A DNA stretch of 64,000 nt from Pyropia yezoensis (Eukaryota; Rhodophyta; Bangiophyceae; Bangiales; Bangiaceae), in assembly GCA_009829735.1 (NCBI GenBank), contig CM020620.1, forward strand, positions 1,550,001 to 1,614,000. The letters are read 5' to 3'. The position numbers were made by a program, and so were the translations under genes. How positions within the stretch are numbered: the first letter of the stretch is position 1; every line of letters begins with the position of its first letter. The notes under the pieces were generated by a model that saw nothing but the letters and a program-made list of their open reading frames with translations, was not told the origin of the DNA and made no database searches. Below, piece after piece: positions 60,116 through 64,000 of the stretch.

Positions 60116-62389
60116 TTAAGCAGCCCCGACGCGGGTGGGCGGAAAGAAGCGCTCCCCCCTCCCGATGGGGCCGCGGCCCAGGAAGGCACCCCACCCCTTC
60201 ACGGGCACTGGCTCGGCCAGTCCCGCCACCTGTTTGGACCCCGGGCTCGGCGCCCGCTGCAGCGCATACTTGCTGATACGGGCGTGGCCCCTGGCGGGGG
60301 CTACCCGCGACTCGGTGATGGTGCGCACGTGGCAGGTGGTGCCGTCGCCGTCGCCGTCGTTGCGCACGTGGCGGGCGGTGCGGGACCAGGCGCGGAGGTA
60401 GAGGACCGAGTAGGTCTGGTTTCTCCAGTTGCCCGACGGGAGGCCAAACCAGGTGGGCATCGTCTCCGAGTCCAACTTGAGCACCAGGTCCTGCTGGTGG
60501 TACACGTTCTCCGTAACCCGCACGACGCGGCCGTTGAAGAGCCAGCTGATCGTCCACGCATTCCTGTGGGGGGGAGGAGTATGAGTGGGGGGGAGGAGTA
60601 TGAGTGGGGGGGGATGCAACGAGCGTGGGGCCCTCGCCGTAGGGTGGTACGGGGGGGGGGGGGGGGAGAGGAGGGGGTGGCTCGGCAGCCACTATGGCGT
60701 TCCAGTGGTGAGTGTGTGTCCTCTTTCGGCCGTGCTATCTCTTGAAGGCCCCGCCAGGGGTGACGTGACGTTTCAGACGGCCAGAGCTCCCGCTCACGGC
60801 CGGCAACTGGGCCGCACCTGCTGTTCCTCTCGGGCCCATGGTGTGGCCATGCGCTCACCCCCTCCCGCACCCACCCGCCTTCACCCACCCTCATGTGCAG
60901 TCTCCCCGGGCTCCACCGCCCACACTCCCCCACCCTCTCGCGCTCCCCCCCCCCCACCACCCCGAGACCCATTGCGCCCACACCTTCTCCCTCCTCCTCT
61001 TCCCCGCGGCACGTACCAGTCAAGGGCGTAGACGTTGTAGCGGGAGATAAGAGGGATGCGGGCCACATAGTGGCACGGCTCTGACAAGACCGTGTCGGGG
61101 GTGATGTCGGTGCCCGTGCGACGAAACACGTGGGTGTTCATGAAGAGGATGTAAGGGAAGCCGGGGCCCGGGCCGCCGGTGGCGTTGCCACCCAGCTCGT
61201 AGACGTCCAGCTCGGTCCAGTCCGTATCGGTGTTCCACGACAGCCAAAAAGCCGACGAGATGACGCCATTGCCGGGCCTGTGTGTGGGAAGGGCAAGGGC
61301 GGCAAGAAGAAGAAGACGACCACGGGAGGGGCACGGGACAGGGAGGGGCACACGGCAGGCGGGTGGCGGTAGCGAGCACGTAAGAGCACAGTGCCTTGCG
61401 GCGAGGGGGGGATGTGCGCCGGGCGCCCCAGCGCCCGGCGCAGCCCTGCAATACAGGCCCTTGCAAAGCATTCTCATCCCCCCAAACGCGAGGGACCTCC
61501 CCTTCCCCGCGGTGACAGCCCCGTTCTTCACGCCCTCCCTCCCCCCAGCACCCTCTCCACGGGTGCACCCCCAACGTACTTTGACCGCACCTCAAAGAAC
61601 CCGTACCTGACCATGTGGCGGGACTCGACCATGGCGGTGGTCCAGTTGCCATATGCCGCCGTCTGGTTTTCCGTGTTGGGCGGGTTGCAGGGGAAGGCGT
61701 AGGTGGGGTCGTAGCGCGAGACGAGGTCCAGCCGCCCCTCGCGGGTGTGTACGTTTGCAGGGTCAAAGGCAGACGGCGCTCGGCCGCTCCTGTTGGGGGG
61801 CGGGGGGCGGGGGTCGGGGGGACAGGGGAGGGGGGTCTCACAGCAGGCGTAGCCCACAGCGACGGCAGGGGAGGAGCGGGCCCGTACGCACCCCCCCCCC
61901 CAGCAAATGTACCCGGTTGGTTAAGACGGGGTCCCGCTTTTTGACTGGGCAGATGAAGCGAGGAGGGTTGGGATGGGCAGGGGAGCGCCGCCCCGGCAGA
62001 ATGAAATGGCATCGACAATGGCAGCGAGGTACGGAGCAGGCAGCCCCGCCCTCCACCCCTCTTCCCCTCCCCATCCCCCGACCACGAGCCCCGAGCGCAC
62101 GAGCCCCCACACCCACTCCCCCGCCCACCCACCCCATACACACGTACCACGTGGTGCTGTTGTCGTGCCACTTGCTGTGGTTGAACGTGGCCCACTCGTC
62201 GGTAAACTCCTCAATGGGCACCCACGACACCACCCCCGCTCGGCCGCCGCGGAGGAGGGGGGTGGGCACCCCCGTCGCCGCCGCCAGGCCCGCCATGCCG
62301 ACACCCGCCACCACCACCACCACCATTGCCACCGCCACCGCCACTGCTGCCGCGCCCGCTGCCACCCGCAGGCGATGGGGGGGCGCCAT
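60116..62389 (-). CDS. Secreted family GH16 glycoside hydrolase (agarase/porphyranase/carrageenase-like), four exons
   Basis: Minus-strand exons are 62389-62148, 61789-61580, 61277-61017 and 60563-60116. The introns are 358, 302 and 453 bp. All begin GTACGT or GTACGTG and end CAG, and the phases join to a 386-residue protein. Residues ~10-40 are a hydrophobic signal or anchor. Exon 2 gives RHMVRYGFFEVRS, which runs across the splice into KPGNGVISSAFWLSW. Exon 3 carries the catalytic WTELDVYELGG: nucleophile Glu173, Asp175, acid/base Glu178, the E-x-D-x-x-E form with a beta-bulge found in agarases, porphyranases and kappa-carrageenases. Exon 4 has TISWLFNGRVVRV and the beta-sandwich end. Such enzymes cut or remodel sulfated galactans; in a red alga it may act on its own cell wall. 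Exact substrate is unknown. Confidence 0.9.
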
Positions 62390-62720
62390 GGTGCACTTGC
62401 CGAGGGGGGACGAGGGGGAGGGACGGGGGGGGGTTCGCAGGCGAAAGGAAGGGGGGGCGAGGGGGGGTGGGGGCGAGGCCGCGGCAGTCAACAAATGGGA
62501 GGGGATGGCGAGTGTTCGCTCAGGTGGGTGGGGAGGGGGGGTGGTTGTGACGAGGGCGGGGCGCCAGACCGCCGAGGTGCTCGCGCCAGGCGGGGATAGG
62601 GCCCCACCGCCCTCCCACCCCCCCTTCTCCACTCCATCCCCCCCCCCGGCCGCCCCCTACGCGGGAGACGCCCAGGGGGGGAGGCTGCGGCAGAGGCCGC
62701 GGCGACTGCGCCCCCCCCCG

Positions 62721-62772
62721 CCCGCCCTCCCGCGCTCGCAGCAGGTGCCTGCTGCGAGCGCGGGAGGGCGGG
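62721..62772. repeat. 52-bp GC-rich palindrome upstream of the GH16 gene
   Basis: Two perfect 25-bp arms (62721-62745 and 62748-62772) are separated by TG. The centre reads GCAGCAGGTGCCTGCTGC. It lies about 330-380 bp upstream of the GH16 ATG, inside G- and C-runs. It could form a cruciform or hairpin. The role is unknown; it might also be a transposon footprint. Confidence 0.8.
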
Positions 62773-64000
62773 GAGGGGGGGGGGGGGCGAGTGGCTATTA
62801 ACCAGACGCCCCGCCTTCCCCGCCCGACGGAGGGGAGGGTGGGGGGTCCCCTCTGGTTGACGCTCGGTACAGGCCAGCGGCTGGGGAGGGGACGGGGAGG
62901 ATCATCCCATGATGGGGAGGACAAGGAAAGGCGGCAGGGAGGGGAGGAGGGGGGGGGGGTCGGGCAGTGCGAAAACCGGGCGACCTGCCTCCCGTGGCGT
63001 GCACTGTGCCCCCCCGCCGCGGCCCCCCTACAGCCCGGATGTGCGCCGCGTTTTTCTGGGCGCCCCGGCCACCGGCGGTGGCGGAGGTGGTGGCAGTGGC
63101 GGTGGGGGTATCCAAGGCAGGCTCACTGGCAAGGTCTCTGATGTCTTGTTGGCCCGACCAGGGAAACCACAGCTTCGCGGGCGTTCGCGAAGGAACCGCA
63201 GCCTCGCCAGGCCGAAGGCAAATTGTGTGGATCTGAACATATGTATGGCTTTCTCCGCCCAGTACAATGTACTTGATGCCGCGAATGGGCAGCCCAGCGC
63301 ATGGACTCTGTCCCCGCCAGGGTTGAGAGGCGATAATTATTGCGTCAAAATTATTGAGTAAATTATCAGAAAAGAATAACGTTCAGGAGAACCGGAACGA
63401 TAATGATTATCAGACGTCCACGTGTTCCACCACATGTCGGCTCGGAGGCTCATCAGACCAGACCGGACCGCCTGATCACGCGGCAGTGCCGCATCCTGTC
63501 GTCGTCTTCGGAACTGTATACGTAGCCGCGATACAGTACGGCAGCGTGCCCAGCCAAGATCCAGACCCACACCACGAGGACGATAGGAGCTACGTACGCC
63601 GACTAAAGGTATATTCCATATAGCTAGGCCGGTTTGCACGTCCCATGTTTGACCCGCTATAGCTCCGAAGCTACTTCTTTTTCTTACTCTGCTCTTCCTT
63701 CAAAGGGAAGCACAACTCACAGGCTTTCCGATTCTGCGCCGTGCTGGGGCATTCGCTGTATAAGGAAAGTGTGAGAAATATTTTTGCGCTACGGGCCTCA
63801 CAAAATCGGGGTATTTTTTGCACTGAAAGAGCCCGTGACAGTATACAAGCAACTCTCGACGAGTGGCATCTTTGCAAAACGTGTTAGGACGCGACTGGTC
63901 GCAAATTTTTGGCACCAGTGGGTCGTCTCCCCAGTTCTGCGCTGCAGGAGAGGGCGAGGAAGATGCGCCGTTAGATCAGGCAGACGAGAGGCTTCTGACC
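62773..64000. other. Unassigned sequence to the window end
   Basis: A G-run (from 62773) is followed by GC-rich DNA, then AT-richer DNA from about 63340. No gene or RNA is recognised. Confidence 0.4.

Noticed and set aside
1..64000. CRISPR arrays, bacterial operons, rRNA genes
   Set aside because: There are no regularly spaced short repeats, Shine-Dalgarno-led gene clusters or rRNA-like sequence; introns and retroelements show eukaryotic DNA.

Overview
The window looks like nuclear DNA of a GC-rich, transposon-laden eukaryote. A red alga of the Porphyra/Pyropia type is my best guess. I infer this from the base composition, the long G and C homopolymers, short GT-AG introns, and a secreted family-GH16 galactan-hydrolase-like gene; no rRNA or organelle marker confirms it. 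Few host genes are visible: a mitochondrial ribosomal protein bL36 gene (32543-32878, minus), two nearly identical genes for a secreted VWD/root-cap-like protein in inverted orientation (33404-34330 minus; 58284-59210 plus), a tRNA-Gly(CCC) (47152-47223, minus) and a four-exon GH16 gene (60116-62389, minus).

1-28.2 kb is retroelement territory. A ~450-bp tandem repeat (361-1660) is followed by a dead, 5'-truncated Ty3/gypsy chromovirus (2298-6608). Then come three related units with an unusual plan. Their ends are inverted rather than direct repeats, beginning TG and ending CA. Gag-pol runs inward from one end, and an unrelated large ORF (called ORF A here) runs inward from the other end on the opposite strand, so the two meet tail to tail. 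Unit 2 (6609-14360) has ORF A on plus and pol on minus. Unit 2b (14361-17602) is a deletion derivative with gag on plus and ORF A on minus. Unit 3 (19608-28228) has gag-pol on plus and an intact 789-codon ORF A on minus. All three obey the same convergent layout, which argues for a real ambisense retrotransposon architecture rather than chance nesting. Units 2 and 3 carry a DDE integrase and a C-terminal chromodomain.

28.2-35.3 kb holds a G/C minisatellite, low-complexity DNA, the bL36m gene and the first secreted-protein gene. 35.3-47.2 kb is a long non-LTR retrotransposon on the minus strand. It has C2H2 fingers, a reverse transcriptase and an R2-like restriction-type endonuclease. It is inserted precisely in a tRNA-Gly gene with a 31-bp target duplication that leaves an intact tRNA upstream. 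Inside it lies a 500-N gap whose flanks repeat the same 1.5 kb, almost certainly an unmerged contig overlap.

47.2-64 kb is mostly unassigned sequence with a Tc1/mariner-like MITE (50220-50448), an intact 923-codon transposase-like gene (53290-56061), the second secreted-protein gene and the GH16 gene. Most long open frames in the GC-rich parts are composition artefacts and were left out.
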